Assembly (NCBI RefSeq): GCF_029892565.1
Contig: NZ_JARXVH010000007.1
Span: 186,001-250,000, forward strand
DNA length: 64,000 nucleotides
Direction of reading: 5' to 3'
DNA from: Streptomyces pseudovenezuelae
GTDB lineage: Bacteria > Actinomycetota > Actinomycetes > Streptomycetales > Streptomycetaceae
The stretch's first letter is position 1. Every line of letters begins with the position of its first letter. The notes under the pieces are model-generated. The model was given only the letters and a program-made list of their open reading frames with translations, was not told where the DNA came from and did no database searches. A program made the translations under genes and the position numbers. Positions 1 to 7,770 of this stretch are shown piece by piece.

Positions 1-2082
1 CCCATCGCCCGGCGCCCCAGCCACCCCATCGCCCCGCACCGGTGCGTCGACCGTCTCCCCGGCCTCCGCCACCCCAGGCGTTGCAGCACCGCCCGCCCCC
101 TCCGCCGTCCCGCCCACCCGAACAGGCGCGTCGGCCAGCAACCCCACCGCCCCATGCACCGCGTCCAGATGGCGGCGCATCTCCTCGGCCGCGTCGGGGT
201 CCAGGGCGGCGCAGGCCGGAGGGAGGCCGACGAAGATGCGTTCGGCGAGGCCCGCGGCGACCCCGGCCAGGGCCCCCGTGTCCGTGCCGCGCACGTCGCC
301 GTATCGCAGCGAACGAACCAGGGCAGGCAGGGCCTGGGCGAGATGGCCGACGTCCGTGTCGAGGGCGGCACGGTCGGCGAGGACCCGCATCACCACGGGC
401 AGCGCGTCGGGCAGTTCGGCCAGCAGGCAGCGCTCCGCGAGCCCGGTGACGTCGGCGAGGCCCCGCGCACTCACCGCGTCCGCCTCGGCCTTGGCCGTCG
501 CGGCGCCGAGCACGGTCGTGCCCCACACCCCGGCCTCGGCCACCCGCACGGACAACTCCGGCTCCCACCGCAGTCGCCACGTCTCCCGGAACGTACCCGT
601 ACTCCCCCGCGAGGCCGTCGGCTCACCCCACCCGATGCCCAGCAACCGCAGCCGGTGCAGCAACCTGCTGCGCCCGGCATCGGTCTCCTTGCGCAGATCG
701 AGCTCCAACTCCCGCTCCAACGCCTCCGGTTTGAGCCGCAGCCGACGCTGGATCCGGTCGAGGTCCCGCTGCAACGGCACCGCCGGAGCCGACCGCGGCA
801 CCTCCCCCAGCACGTCCCCCACGACCAACCGGTCGTGCACCAACGCCAGCGGCACGTCCGAGCCCTCGCACATCACCGCCCGCACTGCGTCGGTCGTCTC
901 GCCGAGCCCCGGCAGCGGACGCCCGCGCATCGCGGCCAGTGTCTCGGCCAGCCGCACCGCCTCGATGACATGCGCCGAGGACACCAGCCGGTCCTGGTCC
1001 CGCAGCAGCCCGGCCACCTTGGTCAGCCACCGCTCGACCGGCCGGTCCGGCGCGCTGAACAAGTGCCCGTACCAGCCCGGCGAGTCGATCCCCGCCCCGT
1101 AGCCGCTGACCCGCGCCAGCCTCCGATGCGTCCACGGCACCCACGTCATGTCCGCCTTGACCTTGGGCAACCCCTTCACCAGCGCCCGGTCGGCGGCGAC
1201 AACCGTCCGCTGCCGCAGCGCCGGCACGTGCCAGGCCCCGCACACCACGGCCACGTCGTCCCCGAACTCACGCTGAGCGGCGCGCACTTGGAGCCGCATG
1301 TACGCCTCCCGCACGAGGTCCCGGTCGTGTCCCCCGCCGCCGTAGGTCTCCCGCAGCGCCCCCATGGCCTCTTCCAGCGCGGCGAACGGCGCGAACGCGT
1401 CCCCCTCCCCCACCCCCCGGTGCTCGACGACGTCCTCCCACCACCGCTCGGGATCGTCGTAACCGGCGGCTTCGGCGAGCACGGCGAGGGGATCGATCCG
1501 GACGGAGGCGTCGAGGGCCGGTCGGGCGCCAGCCTCGTCGGACTCCCCTCCCGGCGTCTCGTCCGCGCCGTCCGACTTTCCCTCCCCCTCGTCCGGCCCG
1601 TCCGCCGGCCCGTTCTCCCATGCCAGCGTGTGCGTCGCCGGCAAGTCGATGAAACGGGCCGGGACTTCGTGCTCCAGGGCCCAGCGGATGGCCACCCACT
1701 CCGGCGAGAACTCGGCCAGCGGCCAGAACGCCGAGCGGCCTGGCTCGTCCACGGCATGGGCGAGCAGGGCGACCGGCGGTCGCATGTCCTCGTCGGCGGC
1801 CAACGGGATCAGGAAGTCGGCCTCGGGCGGGCCCTCGATCAGCACGACCTGCGGCCGGGCCGTGTCCAGTGCCGCCCGCACCGCCCGCGCCGACCCCGGC
1901 CCGTGGTGCCGTACGCCCAACAGCAGCGGACGCCCGCCGATCGCCCCACTCCCACCCCGCTCAGGGTCAAGACCCGTCACAACGTCCCCCTCCTCACCGC
2001 ACCCACCGACCTCACCCGCCGCCGGCCCTCCCGAAACCGCCCCCGACCGCCGTCCCGCCGTCGAAGCCACCGCCGCCCCCAT
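1..2082 (-). CDS. DUF5682 family protein, partial (C-terminus beyond the left edge)
   Basis: The reading frame is open from the left edge to about 2082 and gives some 694 residues, so it is nearly complete. The sequence after the N-terminus reads LLLGVRHHGPGSARAVRAAL, followed by LIEGPPEADFLIPLA, which is the signature start of DUF5682 (the YehM-like family). The family has no proven biochemical role; it occurs with MoxR ATPases, VWA proteins and SWIM proteins, as here. It lies downstream of the MoxR gene in the same direction, so it is probably in one operon with it. The start is uncertain. ATG 2082 is chosen, but GTG 1980, which overlaps the stop of a small upstream frame, is closer to where the conserved region begins, and an in-frame GTG lies near 2175. 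Family assignment is firm; function is unknown. Confidence 0.85.
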   Translation of the reverse strand, partial: MGAAVASTAGRRSGAVSGGPAAGEVGGCGEEGDVVTGLDPERGGSGAIGGRPLLLGVRHHGPGSARAVRAALDTARPQVVLIEGPPEADFLIPLAADEDMRPPVALLAHAVDEPGRSAFWPLAEFSPEWVAIRWALEHEVPARFIDLPATHTLAWENGPADGPDEGEGKSDGADETPGGESDEAGARPALDASVRIDPLAVLAEAAGYDDPERWWEDVVEHRGVGEGDAFAPFAALEEAMGALRETYGGGGHDRDLVREAYMRLQVRAAQREFGDDVAVVCGAWHVPALRQRTVVAADRALVKGLPKVKADMTWVPWTHRRLARVSGYGAGIDSPGWYGHLFSAPDRPVERWLTKVAGLLRDQDRLVSSAHVIEAVRLAETLAAMRGRPLPGLGETTDAVRAVMCEGSDVPLALVHDRLVVGDVLGEVPRSAPAVPLQRDLDRIQRRLRLKPEALERELELDLRKETDAGRSRLLHRLRLLGIGWGEPTASRGSTGTFRETWRLRWEPELSVRVAEAGVWGTTVLGAATAKAEADAVSARGLADVTGLAERCLLAELPDALPVVMRVLADRAALDTDVGHLAQALPALVRSLRYGDVRGTDTGALAGVAAGLAERIFVGLPPACAALDPDAAEEMRRHLDAVHGAVGLLADAPVRVGGTAEGAGGAATPGVAEAGETVDAPVRGDGVAGAPGDG

Positions 2083-2335
2083 AGACCCCGCCTCCCCCGC
2101 CCCGACCGTTCCCGTCCCCGCCGTCCCCGGCCTCCGCCCGCGCCGCCCCTTCCGCCCCCGGCAACCGCGCAGGCCATGCACACCGAGCCGCCCGAGGCTC
2201 CCGAGCCGCTCGCGCCTTGGCTCCCGCCCGAACTACCCGAGGCCCCCGAGCCATCTGAAGCCCCCGAACCGCTCCCCGACCCCGATCCGCCCGATCCCTG
2301 GCCCCCGCCGGAGCGGCCCCACCCCAGATCGTTCG
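2083..2335 (-). other. Gly/Ser-coding low-complexity spacer between the MoxR and DUF5682 genes
   Basis: The MoxR stop is at 2336 and the first good DUF5682 start is about 250 bases further on. The spacer is repetitive, with runs of GGGGCC/TCGGG-like units. It holds one open frame, 1977-2339, of 120 codons: a Gly/Ser-rich first half followed by an Arg/Gly-rich half. This frame begins on a GTG overlapping the MoxR stop and ends on a TGA overlapping GTG 1980 of DUF5682. It resembles no known protein. It may be a coupling frame, a frameshifted N-terminal extension of DUF5682, or chance. Confidence 0.4.
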
Positions 2336-3553
2336 TCACACGCTCACCTCTCGGCAGGCCCGGTAGAAGTCCGTCCAGCCGTCGCGCTCCCGCACGACCG
2401 CCTCCAGGTACTCCTGCCAGATCACGCGGTCGGCCGCCGGGTCGCGGACGACCGCGCCGAGGAGGCCCGCGGCGACGTCGCCGGCCCGCAGCACGCCGTC
2501 GCCGAAGTGGGCGGCCAGCGCGAGGCCGTTGGTGACGACGGAGATCGCCTCCGCCGTCGACAGCGTGCCGCTCGGCGACTTCACTTTCGTACGGCCGTCG
2601 GACGTCACCCCGTCGCGCAGCTCACGGAAGACCGTGACGACTCGGCGGATCTCGTCGATGCCGTCGGGTGCGGCCGACAGGTCCAGGGAGCGGCCGAGCT
2701 GGTCGACGCGGCGCGAGACGATGTCGACCTCGGCCTCGACGCTCTCCGGCAGCGGCAGCACCACCGTGTTGAAACGGCGGCGCAGGGCGCTGGAGAGGTC
2801 GTTGACCCCGCGGTCGCGGTCGTTGGCCGTCGCGATCAGGTTGAAGCCGCGGACCGCCTGCACCTCCTGCCCCAACTCCGGTATCGGCAGCGTCTTCTCG
2901 GACAGGATCGTGATGAGCGTGTCCTGCACGTCGGCGGGGATACGGGTCAGCTCCTCCACGCGCGCCGTCATCCCCTCCGCCATGGCCCGCATGACCGGGC
3001 TGGGCACGAGGGCATCGCGGCTGGGGCCGTGGGCGAGCAACTGCGCGTAGTTCCACCCGTACCGGATCGCCTCCTCCGGTGTGCCCGCCGTGCCCTGCAC
3101 GAGCAGCGTCGAGTCACCGCTGACGGCGGCGGCCAGGTGCTCGGACACCCAGGTCTTGGCCGTGCCGGGCACGCCGAGCAGGAGCAGGGCGCGGTCGGTG
3201 GCGAGGGTGGTGACGGCGACCTCGACGAGGCGGCGCGGGCCCACGTACTTCGGCGTGATCACCGTGCCGTCCGGCAGGGTGCCGCCGAGCAGATACGTCG
3301 CCACGGCCCACGGCGACAGCTTCCAGCGGGTCGGGCGCGGGCGGTCGTCCTGCGCGGCCAATGCGGCGAGTTCATCGGCGAAGGCGTTCTCGGCGTGCGG
3401 CCGCAGCACTTCTTCTCCGTGCGTGGAGGTGTGCGCACCCGCGCCCACGCTCGCACCCGCGCTCGCGGAACCAGGGGTGTGCGCGCTCGGATTCGCGGGC
3501 GCGGACCCGTTCCCGCTCGGTTCCACGGGCGTCGGTTCTACGGACACAGTCAT
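2336..3553 (-). CDS. MoxR-type AAA+ ATPase (YehL-like)
   Basis: This is a 405-residue AAA+ ATPase of the MoxR class. MoxR ATPases act as chaperones that remodel or activate partner proteins, usually with VWA-domain proteins. After a disordered N-terminus of about 75 residues comes the ATPase core with the Walker A GVPGTAKT at 127-134. A sensor region follows (FNLIATANDRDRG), then the arginine-finger stretch ALRRRFN. The start ATG 3553 is chosen because GGAGGGGG stands just upstream; a longer in-frame start at 3688 would run through the divergent promoter. The gene heads a leftward unit with DUF5682 and faces the SWIM gene across 133 bp. A near-consensus PafBC-type promoter precedes it, suggesting induction by DNA damage. 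The neighbourhood resembles E. coli yehLMPQ. Confidence 0.9.
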   Translation of the reverse strand: MTVSVEPTPVEPSGNGSAPANPSAHTPGSASAGASVGAGAHTSTHGEEVLRPHAENAFADELAALAAQDDRPRPTRWKLSPWAVATYLLGGTLPDGTVITPKYVGPRRLVEVAVTTLATDRALLLLGVPGTAKTWVSEHLAAAVSGDSTLLVQGTAGTPEEAIRYGWNYAQLLAHGPSRDALVPSPVMRAMAEGMTARVEELTRIPADVQDTLITILSEKTLPIPELGQEVQAVRGFNLIATANDRDRGVNDLSSALRRRFNTVVLPLPESVEAEVDIVSRRVDQLGRSLDLSAAPDGIDEIRRVVTVFRELRDGVTSDGRTKVKSPSGTLSTAEAISVVTNGLALAAHFGDGVLRAGDVAAGLLGAVVRDPAADRVIWQEYLEAVVRERDGWTDFYRACREVSV

Positions 3554-3596
3554 GGCTGAGGCCCCCTCCAGCTCTGCCGGTTCGGATCTGGTGTCC

Positions 3597-3619
3597 ACCC
3601 TGCACCACGCCACTGACAA
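3597..3619 (-). promoter_or_regulatory. RecA-independent DNA-damage (PafBC-type) promoter of the MoxR gene
   Basis: Read leftward, the site is TTGTCAGTG (3619-3611), eight bases, then CAGGGT (3602-3597). The published actinobacterial consensus is TTGTCRGTG-N8-TAnnnT. Only the first base of the -10 element differs. The predicted start site lies about 37 nt before the ATG at 3553, leaving room for the GGAGGGGG ribosome binding site. Confidence 0.7.
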
Positions 3620-3667
3620 TGCGTTCCGACCTGCGAAAACGCGCTCGCCGGACCGATTGTCAGTGGC
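3609..3667. repeat. Perfect 12-bp inverted repeat formed by the two divergent promoters
   Basis: GCCACTGACAAT at 3609-3620 is the exact reverse complement of 3656-3667, with a 35-base spacer. The arms contain the -35-like TTGTCAGTG elements of the two divergent promoters, so the symmetry follows from two activator sites placed back to back. Confidence 0.85.
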
Positions 3668-3679
3668 AGGTTCTACCTT
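3657..3679 (+). promoter_or_regulatory. RecA-independent DNA-damage (PafBC-type) promoter of the SWIM gene
   Basis: TTGTCAGTG (3657-3665), eight bases, then TACCTT (3674-3679) is a full match to TTGTCRGTG-N8-TAnnnT. The ATG of the SWIM gene begins eight bases after the -10 element, which predicts a leaderless transcript. Confidence 0.8.
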
Positions 3680-3686
3680 CGATGTC

Positions 3687-5045
3687 ATGACTCAGCAGGG
3701 GGTGCGCTGGAGCGCGGATCAGGTGCTGGCACTGGCGCCTGACGCCGCATCACGCAAAGCGGGCAGCAAACTCGGGGCGGCCGGGCCGTGGTCCGAGGCG
3801 GGGAGTTCCGACGAGGGGACGGTGTGGGGGCTGTGCAAGGGCAGTGGCAGCAAGCCGTATCAGACGGTCGTCGACATCGCGGACGCCTCGGGGCCCGCGT
3901 ACAAGTGCACTTGTCCGAGCCGGAAGTTCCCGTGCAAACACGCACTCGGGCTGCTGCTGCTCTGGGCGGGCGAGGACAGCGCGGTGGCGCCGGGTTCTCC
4001 GCCGCCGGACTGGGCGGAGCAGTGGACAGAGGGGAGGAGACAGCGCAGCGAGGAGAAGCGGACTGCAGGCAGCGCCGACTCCCCATCCGGCTCCGCCGAC
4101 CCGGAGGCGGCGCGGCGGCGGGCGGAGCGCCGGGCCGAGCGAATCACCGCGGGCGCGACCGAGTTGGAGCAGCGCCTGGCGGACCTGCTGCGCGGCGGCC
4201 TGGCCGGCTCGGAGCAGACGGGTTACGCGCTGTGGGAGGAGACGGCGGCCCGCATGATCGACGCCCAGGCCCCGGGACTGGCCTCGCGCGTGCGGGAGTT
4301 GGGGGTGATCCCGTCGTCCGGCCCCGGCTGGCCGGTACGCCTGCTGGAGGAGTGCGCGCTGCTCCACCTCCTCGACCAGGCCTGGCTACGCGGTGAAAGG
4401 TTGCCGGAATCCCTGGCGGCAACGGTCCGCTCCCGCATCGGCCTCCCCAGCTCCGCCGACGGCCCGCCGGTGCGTGACCGCTGGCTGATCCTCGCCCAGT
4501 ACGACACGGCGGACGCCCGCCTGACGACCCGCCGCATCTGGCTCTACGGCGCCGACACGGACCGCACGGCCCTGCTCCTCTCCTACGGCGCCGCCGGCCG
4601 CGCCCCCGAACTGGCACTGCCGGTGGGACTGACCCTGGACGCGGAGGTCGCCGCGTACCCGGGCACGGGACAGCCACGGGTGGCGCTGGGCGAGCAGTTC
4701 ACGCCGCCGGCACCCGCCTCGATACGTCCACCAGGAGTGACGACGACCCAGGCCGCCGCCCGGTACGGCGAGGCACTGCGCGACGACCCTTGGCTGGACT
4801 CGGTCCCGATCACCCTGGACCGGGTCGTACCAACCCCGGCGAGCGACGGCTGGCAACTCGTGGACGCCGACACGGACACCGCGCTCCCTCTCACCCCCAC
4901 AGCCCGAACCCGCCCCGGCCTCTGGCGCCTGATCGCCCTCTCGGGCGGCACCCCCGTCAAGGTCTTCGGCGAGTGCGGCCACCGAGGCTTCACCCCCCTG
5001 ACGGCCTGGGCGGAGGGCACAGAAGAGGCGGTGACGCTGTGCTGA
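3687..5045 (+). CDS. SWIM zinc-finger protein
   Basis: This 452-residue protein carries a SWIM domain (CxCx6CxH) near the N-terminus, with C74, C76, C83 and H85 as zinc ligands. The remainder (about 100-452) is an alpha-rich region typical of bacterial SWIM proteins that travel with MoxR/VWA genes (YehQ-like). SWIM domains bind nucleic acid or protein; the exact partner is unknown. The start ATG 3687 follows the TACCTT -10 element so closely that the message is probably leaderless. Longer upstream starts would cross the promoter and are rejected. DUF5691 follows 94 bp downstream on the same strand. The arrangement and promoter suggest a DNA-damage-linked NTPase/chaperone system together with the opposite operon. 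Confidence 0.88.
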   Translation: MTQQGVRWSADQVLALAPDAASRKAGSKLGAAGPWSEAGSSDEGTVWGLCKGSGSKPYQTVVDIADASGPAYKCTCPSRKFPCKHALGLLLLWAGEDSAVAPGSPPPDWAEQWTEGRRQRSEEKRTAGSADSPSGSADPEAARRRAERRAERITAGATELEQRLADLLRGGLAGSEQTGYALWEETAARMIDAQAPGLASRVRELGVIPSSGPGWPVRLLEECALLHLLDQAWLRGERLPESLAATVRSRIGLPSSADGPPVRDRWLILAQYDTADARLTTRRIWLYGADTDRTALLLSYGAAGRAPELALPVGLTLDAEVAAYPGTGQPRVALGEQFTPPAPASIRPPGVTTTQAAARYGEALRDDPWLDSVPITLDRVVPTPASDGWQLVDADTDTALPLTPTARTRPGLWRLIALSGGTPVKVFGECGHRGFTPLTAWAEGTEEAVTLC

Positions 5046-5139
5046 CCCGCCGGCGCGCGATTCCGGTACGGCCCACGCCCACCCCCTCGTCCTCACCTTC
5101 GTCCTCACCCTCCACTCGCCCTCCACTGAGAGGAATCGC

Positions 5140-6876
5140 ATGAGCAGCACGTCCGGCCCCGCGGCTGAACCCGTCCCGGTGACCGTGCCCACCTCCGTGG
5201 CTGAGTCCGTCCCTGCGGCCGAGTCGGGCCCCGCGAACCCGTCCGCGCCGAACCTCTGGGAAGAGCTCGTCACGGCCGCGCTGCTCGGGACAGACCGGCG
5301 TACACCGCCCGTCCACGGCCCCGGGCACGGGCACGCACCCGGGCACAGACATCAGGCACCGGTCGTGTTGCTGGACGCGGCGGCCGTCGAGACCGTACGG
5401 CGTCGGGCCGGGCTGCGACCGGCGCAGGCGGCCTCCCGCCCCGAGCCCGCCCCGCAGGACCCGCGCCCGGCGTTGCCCGCCGCGGCCGCCCGCAGGCTGG
5501 CGTTGCTGCTCGCCGACCGCCCCGGTACGGGCGGTGGGGGCCGTAGGGGCACGGCGCCGGACCTCATGGAGCTGTTGCCGCAGTGGCTCGCGGCGGCGAA
5601 CGCGCGGGGTTTCGGGGCGCCGCCGCAGGTGCTGCCCGCTCTGCTGGACGCGGCGCGTGGGCGGACGGATCTGCGGCCGGCGGCGCTGACGTTCGCGGGG
5701 TCGCGGGCGGTGTGGCTCGCCCGGCTGAACCAGGACTGGCGGTTCGCCCTGCGCGCGACACCGGGTGGGGGCGCGGCGCTGCCCCGTCCGGACGACGTGG
5801 AGGGCACTCGACGGCTCTGGCAGGAGGGCCTGTTCGCCGAACGGGTCGCGTTGCTGTCCGCCCTGCGAGCCCGCGAACCGGCCGCCGCACGCGAGTTGCT
5901 CACGACGACCTGGCCGACGGAGCGGGCCGAGGATCGCCTGATGTTCCTCGACTCGTTGCGGTCGGGACTGGGCCCGCAGGACGAGCCGTTCCTGGAAGAG
6001 GCGTTGGCCGACCGCAGCCGCAACGTACGGGCGACGGCGGCGGAGTTGCTCTCCGCGCTGCCGGACTCGGCGCTCGCCGGACGGATGGCGGTCAGAGCCG
6101 GGGCGTGCGTGGCCGTCGACCCCATGCGGGAGACGCCGACGGTCGTCGTCGAGGCCCCGCACGAGTGCGACGCGAGCATGGAGCGCGACGGCGTGGTCGC
6201 CAAGGCCCCGGCGGGACGGGGTGAACGGTCCTGGTGGTTCGGACAGTTGGCGGAGGCGGCCCCGCTCGCGACGTGGCCGGCGCGGCTCGGCGGACGTACG
6301 CCCCAGGAGCTGGTCGCGCTGCCGGTGGCCGACGACTGGCAGGGCGACCTGCACGCGGCGTGGTGCCGGGCCGCGGTACGACAGCGGAACGCCGAGTGGG
6401 CGCGGGCACTGCTGGGCACGCCGTCCGCACCCGAGGCCGGCGGACCGGGGGCGGTGTCCCTGGCCGAACGGGCCAAGCTGCTCGGCACGTTGAGCGCCGC
6501 CGAACGCTCCGCCTGGGTCGCCGGGTTCATCGCGACGCACGGTCTGTCGGAGGCGTTCCAGTTGCTCGGGGTGTGCACTGTGCCGTGGTCCGGGCCGCTC
6601 GGGCGGGCGGTGGTCGACGCGCTCGACATCGCACGGGACGCGGGGAGTTACCCATGGAGCTTCAGCGGAGTCATGGGCCTCGCCGAACGCTGCCTCGACC
6701 CCGAACAGGCAAACCGCCTCGAAGGCCTGACCTCCATACCGGAGGAGGCGGAGGACGCGTCACCGGGAGCGGGCGGCTACTGGGCGGAGGCGTTCCAACG
6801 CCTGGTCACGACATTGCGGTTGCGGGCGAAAATGACGGAGGAGTTGGGGACGCCCCTCAGCCCGTCCGGCGTTTGA
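5140..6876 (+). CDS. DUF5691 family protein
   Basis: This 578-residue protein begins with a low-complexity segment of about 35 residues, then NLWEELVTAALLGTDRRTPP, the usual opening of DUF5691. The rest is Leu/Ala/Arg-rich and probably helical-repeat in nature (for example LEEALADRSRNVRATAAELL, about 286-305, HEAT-like). No catalytic motif is visible. GAGAGGAATCGC before ATG 5140 is an adequate ribosome binding site. It is probably co-transcribed with the SWIM gene and therefore with the damage-type promoter upstream. DUF5691 genes in actinomycetes accompany SWIM, MoxR, DUF5682 and VWA genes, so a scaffold role in that complex is a guess. Confidence 0.85.
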   Translation: MSSTSGPAAEPVPVTVPTSVAESVPAAESGPANPSAPNLWEELVTAALLGTDRRTPPVHGPGHGHAPGHRHQAPVVLLDAAAVETVRRRAGLRPAQAASRPEPAPQDPRPALPAAAARRLALLLADRPGTGGGGRRGTAPDLMELLPQWLAAANARGFGAPPQVLPALLDAARGRTDLRPAALTFAGSRAVWLARLNQDWRFALRATPGGGAALPRPDDVEGTRRLWQEGLFAERVALLSALRAREPAAARELLTTTWPTERAEDRLMFLDSLRSGLGPQDEPFLEEALADRSRNVRATAAELLSALPDSALAGRMAVRAGACVAVDPMRETPTVVVEAPHECDASMERDGVVAKAPAGRGERSWWFGQLAEAAPLATWPARLGGRTPQELVALPVADDWQGDLHAAWCRAAVRQRNAEWARALLGTPSAPEAGGPGAVSLAERAKLLGTLSAAERSAWVAGFIATHGLSEAFQLLGVCTVPWSGPLGRAVVDALDIARDAGSYPWSFSGVMGLAERCLDPEQANRLEGLTSIPEEAEDASPGAGGYWAEAFQRLVTTLRLRAKMTEELGTPLSPSGV

Positions 6877-6945
6877 GGACAAGGCCCCTTCAGGGCCGAA
6901 GCGGCCGAAGCGGGGGTCCGGGGGCGCAGCCCCAGGAACCGTCAC
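6857..6945 (+). repeat. Streptomyces intergenic repeat with hairpin, probable terminator
   Basis: The stop codon of the DUF5691 gene lies inside a stretch (CAGCCCGTCCGGCGTTTGAG, then GGCCC-CTTCA-GGGCC, then GGTCCGGGGGCGCAGCCCC) that I recognise as common at 3' ends in Streptomyces genomes. It separates two convergent genes and probably ends transcription from both. Confidence 0.5.
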
Positions 6946-6975
6946 CCACCACCAACCCGCACCAATAAAACCGTC

Positions 6976-7392
6976 CTAGGCCCCGGTCGGCTGCCGCACG
7001 GCAACCCGTACCCAGTCCACGATCGCCTGCGTCGTAGCCCCCGGCGTAAAGATCTCCGCCACGCCCTTCTCCTTCAACGGCGCGATGTCCGCCTCCGGAA
7101 TGATCCCGCCGCCGAACACGAGGATGTCCGTCGCGTCCCGCTCCTTGAGCAGGTCGATCACCGCGGCGAAGAGCGTGTTGTGGGCGCCGGAAAGGATGGA
7201 CAGCCCGATCGCGTCGGCGTCCTCCTGGATCGCGGTGGCGACGATCTGCTCGGGAGTCTGGTGGAGCCCGGTGTAGATGACCTCCATACCGGCATCGCGC
7301 AGCGCCCGCGCGATCACCTTGGCTCCCCGGTCATGCCCGTCGAGCCCGGGCTTGGCCACCACTACGCGGATCGGACCGGCTGCCACACCCAT
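6976..7392 (-). CDS. icmB: Cobalamin-binding small subunit of an acyl-CoA mutase (IcmB-like)
   Basis: At 138 residues this is a stand-alone B12-binding domain. The motif DGHDRG (DxHxxG) supplies the histidine that ligates cobalt, followed by LSILSGAH and a glycine-rich VFGGGIIP for the nucleotide tail. It matches the isobutyryl-CoA mutase small subunit, which pairs with a large substrate-binding subunit (IcmA) to interconvert isobutyryl-CoA and butyryl-CoA, feeding polyketide and valine/fatty-acid metabolism. No large subunit is in the window, so the partner is encoded elsewhere; another small-subunit-type mutase (MCM, HCM) cannot be excluded. ATG 7392 is chosen because upstream starts (to 7449) add residues not found in the family. 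Confidence 0.88.
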   Translation of the reverse strand: MGVAAGPIRVVVAKPGLDGHDRGAKVIARALRDAGMEVIYTGLHQTPEQIVATAIQEDADAIGLSILSGAHNTLFAAVIDLLKERDATDILVFGGGIIPEADIAPLKEKGVAEIFTPGATTQAIVDWVRVAVRQPTGA

Positions 7393-7770
7393 CACTGCCT
7401 CCATGAAGCGACTACATCCATCCGTACCGACATGTGTACCGGCCTGCACACCACGGTGCTCACCGCAGAGCGAAGTGAACGAACGTTATCTCCAGCATCC
7501 CGCAACCGGCAGTTTCGCGGTGAAGACCGAGGGGGAAATCACACAGAGGGACACGTTCGTAGCGCATATTTTCGCGCGACGGGAGCCGCAACGAGGTCGC
7601 CGCACCACCGCGCCGCAGGCCGCGCGGCGTGGTGGTGCGGCGGGTCGACGCAGGCGGGACGGGCAGGCGGGACTGCCCGCCCGCCACACCGTCGACCGCC
7701 TTCGTCGCGACCTCCCACGAGGGCACACGGGGGACAGAGCCGTCTCACGTGTGCCGACAGGAGGTCGGCC
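7393..7770. other. Divergent intergenic region between icmB and the lipase gene, with two large hairpins
   Basis: No gene is seen. 7598-7616 pairs with 7624-7642 (19 bp, one mismatch, 7-base loop). A second nested structure has outer arms 7643-7650 and 7690-7697 and inner arms GGGCAG/CTGCCC. Both would lie in the 5' leader of the lipase message if it starts upstream of 7598. They have no following T-run, so they look like structured leader or operator sequence rather than terminators. Confidence 0.5.

Noticed and set aside
154..2535. Plus-strand frame of 793 codons
   Set aside because: It is antisense to DUF5682 and the MoxR gene, with shadow-frame composition.
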